Shown here in pieces: positions 15,173 through 24,343 of a stretch of DNA of 64,000 bases. The notes beneath the pieces were generated by a model. The model did no database searches. It was not told where the DNA came from and worked only from the letters and a program-made list of their open reading frames with translations. Within the stretch, counting starts at the first letter, position 1. The number at the start of each line of letters is the position of its first letter. Source of the stretch: RYN-428 sp035551995. GTDB taxonomy: Bacteria > Planctomycetota > Phycisphaerae > Tepidisphaerales > Tepidisphaeraceae. The stretch lies in assembly GCA_035551995.1 (NCBI GenBank), contig DASZME010000086.1, positions 1 to 64,000 of the forward strand, given 5' to 3'. A program made the translations under genes and the position numbers.

Positions 15173-18100
15173 TCACGGCTTAAAGGTGAGCTCGCCCCAG
15201 TTTTTCGGCTGCATCATCAGTTCGGCCACGTTGTCGTCGACGATGCCGGTCTTCTGATCGCTCCAGTAGCTTCGCAGTCGAGTTCGCTGGCCCGCGGGAT
15301 CGCCGTAGGTTACGCCAAAATCGCCACGCAGGACCGGATAGGCGTCCGGGTGAACGTCCAGCGCAGAAAGCGGTATAGCCGCCTCGACCGTATACCCTTT
15401 TTCGTGCCGGACGGCCGTAATTTTCACTTCGTCCAGCACGGAAACGTAATCCATCTTGTAATCGTGAAAGACGCCGGAGCTGAACGATTGCGGCTTTTTG
15501 TTTTTAGCGACGCGACGATAGAGGACGGCGATGTTCTTCCCGTCGAAGGCGCCGATGGAAAGCCGAAGATCGCCCATGCCCGCGTCGGTTCGGGATTTGT
15601 CGGCGGCGGGATCAGCGCCGAGCTGAAAATCGACCGTGTCGCCGCCGACGTACATTTCCTCGGCCGCTCGCGCGCCGTTTGTCCACGGCGTCGCGTCTTT
15701 CACGTCCCAGCCGATGTAGAGGTTTTGATTGTCCCACGCGCACGCGGAGCGTGCCGAGGCTTCTTCTCCCTTTTGGTACTTGACGATCTCATCCCCCTTG
15801 AAGTCGGTGTCGAACTTCCCCGTGAAGACCGGGGTGCGTTTCCTGACGGCCAGCGATTTGGCGCCTTGCGATTGCTGAAGCTGCGCTTCGTGGATCGCCA
15901 GCGCCTTGGGCAGGTCGGACGGGTCGAGCGTAATCGTTCCGCCGGGGATCGCGCGGACAGTATCAAGTCCGGTCACTTCCAGGTTCCAAAACGCGGTTTT
16001 TCCCGCCTGGACATAGAGGTTGCCGTCGCGGCCGAGGGTCATGGCGCCGCCAAAATCTTCCCCGCCCATGCCCGGCGGCGTTTCGGTCATGTCGGCGCCG
16101 GGAACGGCCTGCGAGGGCCAGCGAACTTTCAGCGGATCGGGCTGAAACAGGCGAGTCAGATAGAAACCGTCTTCGGTGAGCAGATGCCATTCCCCGACGT
16201 TGGTTCCGATCGCCCAGAGATTTCCGATCGGCTTGGGGAACTTGGCCGTCCCGACGATTCCGAAGGCGCCGCGGATCATGCCGACTTCCGGGCCGGTGGC
16301 GTTGTGGGAGCCATGGACGCCGACAAAGTTGTTCGGGTAGCTCCAGAGCATCGTTCCCGAAGCAATGTCGAAACAGCGGAAGGTGGTGCGGTCGGCCATG
16401 TAGTTTCCATTATACAAAACGAGCCTTCCGTCGGCCGACCCGAGCCCTTCGTCCGTACGCTGGCTGTTGGTCATTGACGGATCGGTGGCGGGAAGAACCG
16501 TCGGCGCGGCAAGATCGTAGAGCGGGGCGCCGGCGGGCGTAAAGCCTGTCACCTTCCACTGCGACCGGCCGATGTAGATCGACATGTCCGGCGCCACGCC
16601 AAGATACCACGCGTTGAAGTTAAGGTGTCCGTCGGCGGTGGTGATCTCATCGGGCTGTTGCTGTTCGTCGCCATTGGCGTCGGCCCAGTATTTTGTAGTG
16701 GCCTGCTTGCCTTTGCCTTCGAAGATAAATCTGCCGCGAAGTTTATAGTCAGCGTCGCCTACGCGCTCGAAAACGCTGATGAACGCCGAGCCGCCGAATA
16801 CATTCCACCCGGGCGCGACGAATAGATAGAGCCGTCCATTGGCGCCGGTAGCGAAACGAGCAGCGCCCATTCCTTCGCGGGTGATGACGCCGACGCAACT
16901 TGCCCGCCCGGTTTTCGGATCAAGGCGCCATTCGCAGCCGTTGCCGACCATGAGATTGGGATCGACGGGATTGATCGCGCCGCCAAGGGCGCCGTAGGTC
17001 GTGGGGCCGAAGAACTCCTTCCAAAGCGATCCGCTCTCGGCGTTCCACACGCTAACCCGCTTGGGAAAATCGGTCGCCTCGGCCGCCCACAATTTTCCCT
17101 CGCCGTCCAGCGCTAGACCATTGACGTCAAGTAGAGAGTTCGCATCCCATGCTCCGCGCTTCACGCGGCCTCCGGGACGCCCGATCGAGCGCAGCGTTTT
17201 CCCGGCGGAATCATGGACTCGGATTTGCTGATCGGGATCACCCATGCCGACATAGATTCTACCATGCCCGTCGGTCACCAGACCGGCCGCCTTGCTTAAG
17301 CCATTCACCACTACTTTCGACGAACCATTTTTTAGATCGATGACTATGACGGACGCTCCGCCGGAAATTACATCGAGTTCCGCGTCGCTCGGCGCCCAGA
17401 GACTGCCCGGCGCCTTCACGTCGATCGTCTTTTCAAGCTTCCCGGTCTTCCCATCGACGACCGCGATCTTGTTGGCCGATGCGAATGAGAGATAGATCTT
17501 TCCGCCGTGCGTCGCGATCGCGTTCGCTCTGTCGGGAGCGTCGGCGGAATCTTCCCAGATCGCCTTTATGGAGAGATCGGCGTCCGGCGTGGCGCCCCAC
17601 GGAAGATAGGAACCATTGACGGGAGAAAGCTTATATATCGAACCGCCGGCGCTGGCCGGCCCGGCGACCCCGCCTAAGACATAGACGACAGCATCGTCCG
17701 CCGCCAGTCCCGTAACGCCGCCGATGCCGCCGCGTTTGTTGTTCCAGCGAACGTGGCCCTGGAGGTCCGTCGCCACGATGGCTTTTCCGGCTTCGGCGCC
17801 GCTCCATCCCAGATAGACTCCGCTTTTATTTGACGCGACGGTGACCGGCGGTCCGAAATCGCCGCCCCAATTCGAAGCCGGCCCGTTGTCCCATGGAATC
17901 TCGCCGCCGTTGTGCGCCCAGCCGCGAAGCTTGAGGCCGATGCTATCATGGTAGATCGCGCTCCATGTGTAGCTACCCGCGGCCAAGGGCAAACCCGACA
18001 CATGAAGGTTGGGCGTGGGCAGTCCGTCCCACTTTACTTCGTGGCGCCCTTTCGTGAAAAACGCCGCGTTCAGCAGTTGCCGCACGACGTGGCCCTGGGC

Positions 18101-19021
18101 GTCTTTGATATTCAGCGAAATATAACCATCCCGCGGCATCTCAAAAGCGATCGCCTTAAAACCCGGCGTCTCCTTCACCTGGATCAGACCCGTCCAGTCA
18201 ATGACGGGAAAACCCTTTTCCATGCGCACGTTAAATTCGCGCGCGTCGGCCAATCGCACCGGTTGCGGCTTGACGTCGTTCTTCGCCTCCAGCGTCGCCG
18301 GTCCCCACTCCTTAAAGTTTTGAAACGTGAATACGCGATCCAGCGGCATGTTCGCCTTGAAGAGATCCTTGATCGACATGCGCCCATTGATTCCGACGGT
18401 GAAGTTCGGCTCGGCCGTCATGGTAAAAGTCGCCCCGGCGGTCAGCGCGCTCCCGTCCCGCGTCAAAATTTTCCAGGGCAGAGCGATCTCCTGTACATAT
18501 CCCTTTCCGTCGGCATCGACGGAAAAGCCCTGCTGGGCGCCGAGCGTTTTCACGTCATGAACGGTCGGCTCCTTGAACGTTTTGCCGCCCTGCATGGTGA
18601 TGACGTCGGACCCGCCGACGCCGCGCCAAGCGGTGAAGTGATTGCCGCGCTCGTCGGGCTCGCCGGGATGAGTGACGATACGAACCTGAAGGCTGTCGCC
18701 GGCGAATCCGAAATCCGCCAGCGTCTGGCCCGGATTATTCAGCGGCGTTTGGTCCTTGAAATGGGCGAGCAGATACAGATTGTCCTTGTCGTACATCGCG
18801 TGCAGCCAGACGGCGATCGTATCGCGCTGGGTCTGCACGTCGTCGCAGATGAAGATGCCGCCGGACAGGTCCCAGTCGTCGGTCTTTCCATCGACGACGA
18901 CTTTTCCGGGCGCGGGCAAGACACGGATGGAATTATTTTCCGTCGGCGTCGCCGCCGCCGGCGCCGATAGAATGAACATCATCAAAATGAGCCGCACGAT
19001 TGGATTGGTTGGTTTCCTCAT
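15173..19021 (-). CDS. Large secreted CBM9-like/beta-propeller protein
   Basis: A 1282-residue protein with a signal peptide ending 'SAPAAATP'. The N-terminal region (about 35-250, beginning 'RVLPAPGKVVVDGKTDDWDL') and the C-terminal region (about 1050-1280) each resemble CBM9/DOMON-type carbohydrate- or haem-binding beta sandwiches. Between them is a FlgD-like Ig fold (about 285-355, 'GYISLNIKDAQGHVVRQLL') and a long set of NHL/PQQ-like propeller blades (about 360-1040). The arrangement suggests an extracellular sugar-binding scaffold or enzyme; I see no catalytic signature. Such multidomain proteins are typical of polysaccharide-degrading planctomycetes. Confidence 0.8.
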   Translation of the reverse strand: MRKPTNPIVRLILMMFILSAPAAATPTENNSIRVLPAPGKVVVDGKTDDWDLSGGIFICDDVQTQRDTIAVWLHAMYDKDNLYLLAHFKDQTPLNNPGQTLADFGFAGDSLQVRIVTHPGEPDERGNHFTAWRGVGGSDVITMQGGKTFKEPTVHDVKTLGAQQGFSVDADGKGYVQEIALPWKILTRDGSALTAGATFTMTAEPNFTVGINGRMSIKDLFKANMPLDRVFTFQNFKEWGPATLEAKNDVKPQPVRLADAREFNVRMEKGFPVIDWTGLIQVKETPGFKAIAFEMPRDGYISLNIKDAQGHVVRQLLNAAFFTKGRHEVKWDGLPTPNLHVSGLPLAAGSYTWSAIYHDSIGLKLRGWAHNGGEIPWDNGPASNWGGDFGPPVTVASNKSGVYLGWSGAEAGKAIVATDLQGHVRWNNKRGGIGGVTGLAADDAVVYVLGGVAGPASAGGSIYKLSPVNGSYLPWGATPDADLSIKAIWEDSADAPDRANAIATHGGKIYLSFASANKIAVVDGKTGKLEKTIDVKAPGSLWAPSDAELDVISGGASVIVIDLKNGSSKVVVNGLSKAAGLVTDGHGRIYVGMGDPDQQIRVHDSAGKTLRSIGRPGGRVKRGAWDANSLLDVNGLALDGEGKLWAAEATDFPKRVSVWNAESGSLWKEFFGPTTYGALGGAINPVDPNLMVGNGCEWRLDPKTGRASCVGVITREGMGAARFATGANGRLYLFVAPGWNVFGGSAFISVFERVGDADYKLRGRFIFEGKGKQATTKYWADANGDEQQQPDEITTADGHLNFNAWYLGVAPDMSIYIGRSQWKVTGFTPAGAPLYDLAAPTVLPATDPSMTNSQRTDEGLGSADGRLVLYNGNYMADRTTFRCFDIASGTMLWSYPNNFVGVHGSHNATGPEVGMIRGAFGIVGTAKFPKPIGNLWAIGTNVGEWHLLTEDGFYLTRLFQPDPLKVRWPSQAVPGADMTETPPGMGGEDFGGAMTLGRDGNLYVQAGKTAFWNLEVTGLDTVRAIPGGTITLDPSDLPKALAIHEAQLQQSQGAKSLAVRKRTPVFTGKFDTDFKGDEIVKYQKGEEASARSACAWDNQNLYIGWDVKDATPWTNGARAAEEMYVGGDTVDFQLGADPAADKSRTDAGMGDLRLSIGAFDGKNIAVLYRRVAKNKKPQSFSSGVFHDYKMDYVSVLDEVKITAVRHEKGYTVEAAIPLSALDVHPDAYPVLRGDFGVTYGDPAGQRTRLRSYWSDQKTGIVDDNVAELMMQPKNWGELTFKP

Positions 19022-19145
19022 GACCCGCTACGGATATTGCCGGCCGAGTTGGAAGTCAATAGAGTCAAGCCCCGCTTGGCCCGTTTAGCGGTGTGGAACG
19101 AATGGCGGCGTACGAGCGTCACGGCTCTTTCTTCTCGTCGCTCCC

Positions 19146-19174
19146 GCGTTTAGCGGCCCCGCTTGCGGGGCGTT
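19146..19174 (-). repeat. Dispersed palindromic repeat, copy 2
   Basis: GCGTTTAGCGGCCCCGCTTG followed by CGGGGCGTT; contains the perfect palindrome GCCCCGCTTGCGGGGC. It lies in the gap between the CBM9/propeller gene and the SDR gene. Confidence 0.65.
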
Positions 19175-19314
19175 GTCCATTGTCCCACCGCGCGTTCGAC
19201 CATACGAGAACCGCTCTACTCTCACCGTAACGTCGATTTGTGCGGGCGCAAAAAAAGCGCCGCTGACTCACGATCCGCAAGCCAGCCGGCGCCATCGATG
19301 AAACGCTCTGCCCT

Positions 19315-20208
19315 TTACGCCCCGGCGGAGACGCCATGCGTATGTCCGCTTTCGCCGGGGATATAGAGCGTACCTTCCGGATTGCGCGGCGATTCATCCT
19401 TTGTTTGTTTATCGACGTATGTCGCCGCCATTCGGTCCGCGATTCCCGGGATATTATTCGCGGCGAACGTATTTACTTTCGCCTGGAGACCGACCTTGGT
19501 GGCGCGCGTCGGGGAGGTGGCCGCGTCGAGAATCGCATCGGCCACCTTCTCCGGGTCGATCATCGGGTCGGGAAGTTTGGGTTCCTGTTGGAGGTAGTTC
19601 TTCGCATGCTGCGGGAAAGGCGTATTCACCGCCGTTGGCTGGATCAAGGTCACCGAGATCGGCGATTGGTCCACGTGTTCTACTTCAATTCGCAGCGCAT
19701 CGGTAAAGCCTTTTACGGCGTGTTTGCTCGCGGAATACATTCCCTGCAGCGGCACCACCGCTTCGGAAACTTCGCTGCCGACGTTTATCAGCGCGCCCCC
19801 TTGCCGCAGCAGGTACGGCAGCGCGACCAGCGAGCCGTTCACGATGCCCCAGAAATTCGTGTCGAACAACCGCCGACTGTCTTCGTCGCTCACCTTGTCC
19901 AGCCTTCCATAGATCGACAAGCCGGCGTTATTGACCCAAGTGTCAATGCGTCCAAAGCGACCAACGGCGGCCTCGGCGACTTGCTGAACCTGCGCTCGAT
20001 CCGACACGTCCGCCGTCACGGCCATTGTCTCACCGCCCGCCGCGTTCAATCGTGTGACGATCTGATCCAGCGTATGACCGCTGCGAGCGGTCAAGACAAC
20101 TTTCGCTCCCCGCTTGGCGGCCGCCTCGGCGGTCGCCAGGCCGATGCCGCTTGAGGCGCCGGTGATTACAATGACCTGCTCGTCAAGCTTCTTCAATTTC
20201 GTCGCCAT
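19315..20208 (-). CDS. SDR family NAD(P)-dependent oxidoreductase
   Basis: A 297-residue classical short-chain dehydrogenase/reductase. The Rossmann cofactor motif 'TGASSGIG' is at 16-23 and 'NNAG' at 93-96. The catalytic triad is Ser145, Tyr158 and Lys162 ('MYSASKHAVKG'). An arginine after the second strand ('LTARSG') suggests NADP preference. The C-terminal tail of about 50 residues is rich in polar residues. Substrate cannot be told from sequence. Similar SDRs lie beside stress genes in many bacteria, which fits the universal stress protein next to it. Confidence 0.88.
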   Translation of the reverse strand: MATKLKKLDEQVIVITGASSGIGLATAEAAAKRGAKVVLTARSGHTLDQIVTRLNAAGGETMAVTADVSDRAQVQQVAEAAVGRFGRIDTWVNNAGLSIYGRLDKVSDEDSRRLFDTNFWGIVNGSLVALPYLLRQGGALINVGSEVSEAVVPLQGMYSASKHAVKGFTDALRIEVEHVDQSPISVTLIQPTAVNTPFPQHAKNYLQQEPKLPDPMIDPEKVADAILDAATSPTRATKVGLQAKVNTFAANNIPGIADRMAATYVDKQTKDESPRNPEGTLYIPGESGHTHGVSAGA

Positions 20209-20535
20209 CGTTTACTCCTGTTAATACTGATTCAGTCCGCATTTCCGGGGGCAGGCCGGGCACAGACTGCGCAAACGTTCATCAAACCTGTCGCCATGTG
20301 GTCGTCCCACTACGCGGACAGCGGCGGGGGAGCAAAATGTATTCCTATGTCCGAGTAAAATCTTTTGTTTGCCATGGCGTTGAGAATGGCGAACGCTTCG
20401 CCGAAAAGAATCGGTGCAGTCCGTCGAGCCGGGCAGTGGAGCGGGCGAGGCGAAAAGCGGCCTCATTGTTGAGCGAAGAAAAACACGATGGCGACATTGT
20501 TCCCAAGGAGAAGCCGGCCTCTATCGATCTTCCCG
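20209..20535. other. Intergenic region, no feature recognised
   Basis: A 327-bp gap between the SDR start and the stop of the universal stress gene. It should hold the SDR promoter. Short open frames on both strands lack family features. Confidence 0.4.
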
Positions 20536-20970
20536 CTATGACGACTTCGCGGTCTCCTTCGCCCGCAGCAGCAGCACCGGCACATCAATCCGGTGCTGCA
20601 CTCGACTGGCGGTCACGCCGAAAAACAAATCGCCCAGAAATCGATGGCCGTGGGTGCTCATGGCGACCAGGTCGCATCCCTTTTCCTGAACCCACCGCAC
20701 AATCTGCGTGGCGGGATCGCCAAAGGCAAGCTCGGTTTGCACCGCGATATTCTCGCGCTCGAATTCTTCGCGGATCTTTTGAAGATATGCCTTGTCCTCG
20801 TCCACTTCCCGGCTCACCGCGTCGGGGCCGAAGGTTCGTGCCGCCCACCCGTCGGCGACGTGCAAAAACACCACCCGGCTGTGCAGCAATTTGGCCAGCG
20901 GCTTGACGTGCTCGAGAATGGCGCGATCCGTCGGCGTGGCGTCCAGTGGGATCAGGATCGAATGATACAT
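20536..20970 (-). CDS. Universal stress protein (UspA family)
   Basis: A 144-residue single-domain UspA-like protein. It begins 'YHSILIPLDATPTDRAILEH' and has the C-terminal nucleotide-binding loop pattern G-2x-G-9x-S in 'THGHRFLGDLFFGVTASRV', so it probably binds ATP. UspA proteins support survival under starvation and other stresses. It lies about 100 bp downstream of mntH on the same strand and may share its transcript. Confidence 0.88.
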   Translation of the reverse strand: MYHSILIPLDATPTDRAILEHVKPLAKLLHSRVVFLHVADGWAARTFGPDAVSREVDEDKAYLQKIREEFERENIAVQTELAFGDPATQIVRWVQEKGCDLVAMSTHGHRFLGDLFFGVTASRVQHRIDVPVLLLRAKETAKSS

Positions 20971-21070
20971 GGGTTATCCTCGCGCATCGATTTATCCGTC
21001 CGCCTCGCGCCGGCAGCGACAATAGACACCGTATCACGTCACAACCGCCACGGCCCCGTTCAAACTTTTC

Positions 21071-22501
21071 TCAATGGCCGCGAATCACGCGCACCGCGTC
21101 ACGAAGGGAATCGGGCACGGCATACAAGTCCATGGCCGTGATGATAATCGCGCTGGTCCAGCCGGCGATCAGCAGGAACCACCCCAGCCGCCATTTTCCC
21201 ATGCGACGCTTGGAACTGGTAAATTGCAGCAGCGGAAACATCGCGAACGGTAGTTGCAGCGCCAGCACGACCTGGCTTAACACCAGCAGATCATTCACGC
21301 TTCCTTCGCCGCGAAGGCCGATGATGATGACGGCGGGGAGGATGGCCAGCGTGCGGGTAATCACACGCCGAACCCATGGCGAGATGCGCCAGTGCATGAA
21401 TCCTTCCATCACCACCTGCCCGGCCAAGGTGCCGGTGATGGTGCTGCTTTGCCCGCTGGCCAGAAGGGCGATCGCGAAAATCGTGCTGGCGACGGCGGTT
21501 CCCAGCAGCGGGGCGAGCGTAAGATAAGCGTCGCGGATCCAGTCCGTATCGTCGTTGAACTGCACCACCCGCCCGCCGGGAACGGTCACGCCGGTCTTCT
21601 GATAAAACACCAGGCCGGCCAGCACGAGAATGGCCGCGTTGACCAGGAAGGCGATCGACAGGGCGACGGTCGAGTCAATGGTATTGAACTTGATCGCCTG
21701 GCGGACCGACGCCTCGTCCTTCTGCAACTTCCGGCTCTGAACGAGGGCCGAATGCAGATATAGATTGTGGGGCATCACCGTGGCGCCGATGATCCCGATC
21801 GCCAGGGCATATTGCCCGAAAAAATGGGGATGGATCATCGCGTGGCCCATCTCCAAAAAACTGGGCCGCGTTTGCGGGAGCACGAATATCTCGATGCAAT
21901 AGCAAACGCTGATCGTAAGTACCAGCAGCAGCACGACCGCCTCGATCGTCCGCATGCCAAACCGCTGCAGCGCCAGCAGCAGCAGCACGTCGGAGGCGGT
22001 AATGATCACCGACCAGAGCATCGGGACATGAAACAGCAGGTTGATGGCGACGGCGCTGCCGAGCACCTCGGCCAGATCGCACGCGGCGATCGCCAATTCG
22101 CTCATCAGCCAATTGGGCCACCGCGTCCAGCGCGGATACCAATCGCGGCAACATTGCGCTAAGTCGCTTCCTGTCACGACGCCAAGGCGCGCCGAGATGA
22201 TCTGGAGAAAGACGGCCATCATGCTGGCGAGGGCGACGATCCAGAGCAGGCCGTATTTAGTCTGGGCGCCGGCCTGGAGATCGGTTCCCCAGTTTCCGGG
22301 ATCCATGTAGCCGACGCTGACCAGCAGGGCGGGCCCGACGAACGCCCGCCATTGTTTCCAAAAGCCAGCGTCGGAATGCGGCAGGAAGACGGTGCCGTGC
22401 ATTCCCTCCAGCGACACTGAACGACGGTCGTCGCCGACTAAAGCCGGGACGACGGCGTCAAGCGATTCTCCGGGCGGATTCATCTTATTCATAAGGCGCA
22501 A
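21071..22501 (-). CDS. mntH: Nramp divalent metal transporter MntH
   Basis: A 476-residue Nramp-family proton-coupled Mn2+/Fe2+ importer of the inner membrane with about 11 membrane helices. The metal-binding motif of helix 1 is present as 'MDPGN' (66-70) and that of helix 6 as 'TVMPHNLYLHSALVQSR'. The later 'GQSSTITGTLAGQVVMEGF' is also conserved in the family. The 48-residue N-terminal hydrophilic extension is somewhat longer than usual. No MntR site was identified in the upstream region. Confidence 0.93.
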   Translation of the reverse strand: MRLMNKMNPPGESLDAVVPALVGDDRRSVSLEGMHGTVFLPHSDAGFWKQWRAFVGPALLVSVGYMDPGNWGTDLQAGAQTKYGLLWIVALASMMAVFLQIISARLGVVTGSDLAQCCRDWYPRWTRWPNWLMSELAIAACDLAEVLGSAVAINLLFHVPMLWSVIITASDVLLLLALQRFGMRTIEAVVLLLVLTISVCYCIEIFVLPQTRPSFLEMGHAMIHPHFFGQYALAIGIIGATVMPHNLYLHSALVQSRKLQKDEASVRQAIKFNTIDSTVALSIAFLVNAAILVLAGLVFYQKTGVTVPGGRVVQFNDDTDWIRDAYLTLAPLLGTAVASTIFAIALLASGQSSTITGTLAGQVVMEGFMHWRISPWVRRVITRTLAILPAVIIIGLRGEGSVNDLLVLSQVVLALQLPFAMFPLLQFTSSKRRMGKWRLGWFLLIAGWTSAIIITAMDLYAVPDSLRDAVRVIRGH

Positions 22502-22997
22502 AACCGGCTGAGATTAAAAGCTCGCTGACATATTAGGGCATTTCTCAGTTTGCCGCAGCGTTGTGGCCGTTAGCGGTCTCGCTTGCGGGAGTTTTTTCGC
22601 GACCGACACTCGCACCGCCGACATAAAAAGCGAAAGTCTAACGTCATCCGTCGAGGAGGATGAGCTGCGCGTGTGAAGAAATGAAAGACGCACACGATCC
22701 GGGGCACGGGCAGTGGCGCCAGAGACGTGACGCGATGACGTGGCGCCGCACGCCACCTGCCAATAATCGCCGACCCGGTACACTTTGACCGCACGCCCTT
22801 GGAAACCCAACAGTAAGTCCAAGCCAACGCCTAAGACATTGTTCGTCTGCATCGGAAGACGTGGCGCTGCACAATGCGCGGCCATTCCGATTAGCTATTG
22901 CACGCGAAGATGGAAGGGTCGTTGGGCAGTCCCAACTTATGAGCCCGCGGCGCCTTTGCAAAAACCTGTTATTGGAAGCAAGCCACCCGCGGAACAA
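22502..22997. other. Intergenic region with dispersed repeat
   Basis: Nearly 500 bp without a gene I can support. It holds one copy of the dispersed palindromic repeat (22549-22603). Open frames on either strand are arginine-rich and look like GC-driven artefacts. Confidence 0.45.
22549..22603 (-). repeat. Dispersed palindromic repeat, copy 3
   Basis: TTGCCGCAGCG, a short spacer, CCGTTAGCGGTCTCGCTTGC, then GGGAGTTTTTTCGCGAC. It has the same order of blocks as the other copies but a degenerate palindrome core. Confidence 0.55.
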
Positions 22998-23564
22998 TCA
23001 GCCACCCGCGTCGTTGCGCCCCGAGGCTTCGTCGGTACTTACTTCCCCGGCGAATGCGTCGTCGCCAGTGTCGGAATTGGATGCCATGTCGGCCCCTCCG
23101 GGCGCGACCGTGCGATCATCGGGGGTTTGTACAGTCGAACCGCTTTTGCCTCGCGCAGGCGGCGCCATGCCCTTGGCCGGCGGGCCGGAAGCGAAATCGC
23201 GGCTGGTTCCGGTGGCGTCGTCGGGACCCGGCGGTTCATGAATCTTTCCGCTGGCGGCAACGCCGCCGCCAAAACCCACGCCGGTGATATCGGTATCCAG
23301 ATCGCCGCCGCTGGACGAACCCGCGCCGGAATTGTTCCCGCCGGCGCCGCTTTCGCGCGAGCCTCCGGAGGCCGACCGCGACGGCGCCCCTCCCGGGTCC
23401 GATCGCTTGGTATTCGTGGACGTATAGGTCCTCTCTCTCACATCGCTCTCGGGAACTCCAAAATCCCCTTTGCCGCCCACGCGCTTTGCGTCTTCGGCGG
23501 AAGATCCGGGATGTGTAGCCGCCGGCGTGTTTTCCGATTTGTGTTTTCGCTTAGACATAAACAT
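22998..23564 (-). CDS. Disordered Gly/Ser/Asp-rich hypothetical protein
   Basis: A 188-residue protein dominated by Gly, Ser, Ala, Asp, Pro and Thr, with almost no aromatic residues. It begins 'MFMSKRKHKSENTPAATHPG'. There is no signal peptide or fold. The minus-strand run of genes in which it sits, its clean length and its non-arginine-rich composition favour a real gene. Such low-complexity hydrophilic proteins can be desiccation- or stress-related, but nothing here proves that. It starts 125 bp after the haemoglobin gene ends. Confidence 0.6.
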   Translation of the reverse strand: MFMSKRKHKSENTPAATHPGSSAEDAKRVGGKGDFGVPESDVRERTYTSTNTKRSDPGGAPSRSASGGSRESGAGGNNSGAGSSSGGDLDTDITGVGFGGGVAASGKIHEPPGPDDATGTSRDFASGPPAKGMAPPARGKSGSTVQTPDDRTVAPGGADMASNSDTGDDAFAGEVSTDEASGRNDAGG

Positions 23565-23689
23565 TTCCTCGTGTCCATGATTTTCTGAATCGTGCGGGTC
23601 GCATCATCGTCAGACCACGATGAAGCAAACCGCGAACCGTTGAAATCGCATGGCGGATCCTTCATTGGACGAGCGGATAACCACGCTCA

Positions 23690-24343
23690 TCATCGCTCTT
23701 CGACAATCTCCGGCCGGGTGGATTCGACAATCGACAGCAATTCCTTTTGTTCTTTATTCGGGATTTTCAACTTGTCGAGGGTCGCCTTTAGATCACCCAC
23801 GACGGCGTCAAATTCCGGGTTGCTGATGTGCATGCTTGCGTGCGCGCCTTGTATCTCCCTGCCGTCGTAAATCGAGGGCCCTCCCGTCGCCAGGCCGATG
23901 AACTGGATAAAATGCTTTTTGAGCCGCTGAATATTTTCCGGACTGTCTTTCCATGTCATCGAACGCGAGCGATGGAACGAAAATCCGCCTTGCGTAACGC
24001 CTTTGCGTTGGAAGTTGACGCGCGGGTCGGCCAGGGCGCGCGGCGTGAAATCATCGACGATTAAGGCGATCCCTTCCTCCCCGCCAAGGCGGTCGTACAG
24101 CGCCTTGACGTCCTGCGCCTGCGCGGCCTTTCCGTCCGATGCGTCTTTGCTTTGCGCGCCGGTGGCGCCGCCGGCGAGCTGTTCGGACTTGGCCATCCGC
24201 TGATCGGCCCGCTGATCCGCTTCATGATTGCCTGAGGTAAAGAAGTCTTTATCTTTCTTCTGTCCCTGGCTTCCGCATCCCATCAGGAAAACGATGGAAA
24301 GCATTACCGGGCCGATGCGAGGCGCGTCGCTTCTTGTGCTCAT
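23690..24343 (-). CDS. Lipoprotein with group 1 truncated haemoglobin domain
   Basis: A 217-residue protein. A type II signal ('SIVFLMGCGSQ', lipid-attachment Cys23) anchors it to a membrane facing the periplasm. After a charged linker, residues about 80-215 form a group 1 truncated haemoglobin: 'LYDRLGGEEGIALIVDDF', 'LKKHFIQFIGLATGGP', and the proximal histidine His168 in 'GREIQGAHASMHI'. The loop between helices B and E is longer than normal. Known group 1 domains bind O2 or NO and are cytoplasmic, so an exported lipid-anchored form is unusual. Its ATG overlaps the stop of the DUF748 gene by 4 bp, so the two are translationally coupled. Confidence 0.82.
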   Translation of the reverse strand: MSTRSDAPRIGPVMLSIVFLMGCGSQGQKKDKDFFTSGNHEADQRADQRMAKSEQLAGGATGAQSKDASDGKAAQAQDVKALYDRLGGEEGIALIVDDFTPRALADPRVNFQRKGVTQGGFSFHRSRSMTWKDSPENIQRLKKHFIQFIGLATGGPSIYDGREIQGAHASMHISNPEFDAVVGDLKATLDKLKIPNKEQKELLSIVESTRPEIVEER

